This document shows, piece after piece, positions 59,834 through 60,575 of a stretch of 60,575 bases of DNA. Both the position numbers and the translations under genes were made by a program. The first letter of the stretch is position 1. Every line of letters begins with the position of its first letter. The notes beneath the pieces were generated by a model. The model saw nothing but the letters and a program-made list of their open reading frames with translations, searched no databases and had not been told where the DNA came from. This DNA is from Amycolatopsis anabasis (GTDB lineage: Bacteria > Actinomycetota > Actinomycetes > Mycobacteriales > Pseudonocardiaceae): contig NZ_VTHK01000051.1 of NCBI RefSeq assembly GCF_009765355.1, positions 1 through 60,575 on the forward strand, given 5' to 3'.

Positions 59834-59869
59834 CACTCGTTTACAATGCGATCGCATCGTAAACGAGTG
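59834..59869. promoter_or_regulatory. 36-bp near-perfect palindrome, probable TetR operator
   Basis: Positions 59834-59851 and 59852-59869 are complementary at 17 of 18 positions. The core is ATGCGATCGCAT, flanked by GTTTAC/GTAAAC arms with one mismatch. It lies between the glycosyltransferase GTG (59823) and the TetR gene, where a TetR dimer pair would block the glycosyltransferase promoter and its own. Confidence 0.7.
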
Positions 59870-59912
59870 CCCGAAAGCCTGGCAATCCGGGCGGCGGGCG
59901 GTAGGGGTGGGC

Positions 59913-60509
59913 GTGCCGAAGCGGGTCGATCACGAGGCGCGGCGACAGCAGATCGCCGACGCCCTGCTCCGGCTCACCGCGAGCCGCGGCCTGGAAGCGG
60001 TGAGCCTGCGCCACGTCGCCCGGGAAGCGGGCCTGTCCATGGGCGCGGTGCAGCACTACTTCAAGACCAAGGACGAGATGCTCGTGTTCGCGCTGCAGCA
60101 CCAGGCCGAGCAGCGCGACCGCCGGATCACCGCCCGGGTCACCGGCGCGGACCTGTCGCCGAAGTCCGTGCTGCGGATCTGCGTCCTGGAGATGCTGCCC
60201 ACCGACGAGCAGAGCAGGCTGGAATGGCTGGTCGGGGTCGCCTACTTCATCCGCACGGTCGCCGAACCGTCCCTGGCCGCCTACACCGACGGCATCCCGA
60301 AGGCGCTCGAGTTCTTCGCCGGCCAGCTCCGCCGGGCCCAGGACGAGGGCGACGTCGCCGCCGACGCCGATCCGGACTCCGAGGCCGCCGTCCTCTGGGC
60401 CCTCGCCGACTCCCTCGGCGTCACCATCACCCTCGGCCACCAGACCCCCGCCGAAGCGGTGTCCATAGTGGACTACCACCTCGACCGCCTCTTCTCCGGC
60501 GGGTCGTGA
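59913..60509 (+). CDS. TetR-family regulator
   Basis: 198 residues. The N-terminal TetR helix-turn-helix has QIADALLRLTASRGLEAVSL and HVAREAGLSMGAVQHYFKTK. The C-terminal domain is the TetR_C_6 (BetI-like) type. The GTG at 59913 is chosen because it gives a normal start just before the helix; the GTG at 59907 is also possible. The 36-bp palindrome upstream is its probable operator, and the divergent glycosyltransferase its probable target. The ligand is unknown. Confidence 0.9.
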   Translation: MPKRVDHEARRQQIADALLRLTASRGLEAVSLRHVAREAGLSMGAVQHYFKTKDEMLVFALQHQAEQRDRRITARVTGADLSPKSVLRICVLEMLPTDEQSRLEWLVGVAYFIRTVAEPSLAAYTDGIPKALEFFAGQLRRAQDEGDVAADADPDSEAAVLWALADSLGVTITLGHQTPAEAVSIVDYHLDRLFSGGS

Positions 60510-60518
60510 GTGTTCCGG

Positions 60519-60545
60519 CCGGTTCTAACCGGTCTGGTGTTTTAA
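60519..60545 (+). terminator. tetR terminator hairpin
   Basis: CCGGTT/AACCGG (60519-60532) forms a short stem 9 bases after the tetR stop, followed within a few bases by a TTTT run (60540-60543). A short intrinsic terminator is likely. Confidence 0.5.
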
Positions 60546-60575
60546 CGTGGGGGGTTGGTGGTTTTGACATGGGGG
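60540..60575. repeat. 22-bp imperfect direct repeat, cut by right edge
   Basis: TTTTAACGTGGGGG (60540-60553) recurs as TTTTGACATGGGGG (60562-60575), 22 bases apart. The second unit ends at the window edge, so more copies may follow. Confidence 0.45.

Noticed and set aside
1..60575. tRNA or rRNA genes, insertion sequences, prophage or a biosynthetic gene cluster
   Set aside because: I saw no cloverleaf, transposase, phage structural gene or NRPS/PKS genes in the window.

Overview
The window is high-GC, densely coded actinobacterial chromosome. Several features point to the Pseudonocardiaceae, most likely an Amycolatopsis-like organism: GTG starts, ThyX, a mycothiol-type DsbA oxidoreductase, a DUF397/DUF5753 pair, Tat lipoproteins and many starts that look leaderless. 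The genus is an inference; no rRNA or tRNA gene was seen to anchor it.

The backbone is the conserved actinobacterial block that runs on the minus strand from rimP down to ftsK: rimP-nusA-ylxR-infB-DUF503-rbfA (51.6-45.7 kb), nrnA-like DHH phosphoesterase, MATE exporter, truB-ribF (38.7-36.8 kb), rpsO-pnp-M16 peptidase-dapB (35.5-30.6 kb), thyX, mntH, a receptor Ser/Thr kinase, dapA-rnj (15.4-12.7 kb), and the N-terminal half of ftsK cut by the left edge. Mycobacterium has the same gene order. This core covers translation initiation, rRNA and tRNA modification, RNA decay, diaminopimelate and thymidylate synthesis, and chromosome translocation.

Accessory genes sit in gaps of that backbone. Between ftsK and rnj (1.6-12.5 kb) are a PlsC-like acyltransferase, an MFS transporter with a flavin-dependent monooxygenase, a WrbA-like flavoprotein, an EamA exporter, a DUF305 lipoprotein, an amino-acid permease, a GH30 glycosidase lipoprotein and a VWA protein. 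Between thyX and dapB (19.9-30.1 kb) are a ribbon-helix-helix/HicB-like regulator with a DUF4097 beta-repeat protein, a LAL-type LuxR ATPase, a DUF397 gene beside a frameshifted DUF5753 helix-turn-helix gene, an FMN reductase, a small secreted protein, a YcaQ/AlkX-type DNA glycosylase, a GNAT, a GtrA and a VTT-like membrane protein. The right end (51.7-60.5 kb) has a DUF4439 Tat lipoprotein, a class V aminotransferase divergent from a duplicated monooxygenase-fold protein, two bacterial PH-domain membrane proteins, a HAD hydrolase, an ArnT-like membrane glycosyltransferase and a TetR regulator with a nearly perfect 36-bp palindrome.

The most interesting signals are non-coding. There is an array of direct repeats over the promoter and start codon of the ribbon-helix-helix gene. 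Two families of intergenic hairpins occur in two copies each, and one of them shows a compensatory stem change. A two-orientation 21-bp repeat lies 3' of rnj. Candidate leaderless promoters are frequent, including a divergent pair whose -10 boxes overlap. Several strong palindromes look like operators. Convergent genes often overlap by their stop codons. I found no CRISPR array, prophage, insertion sequence or antibiotic biosynthetic cluster.
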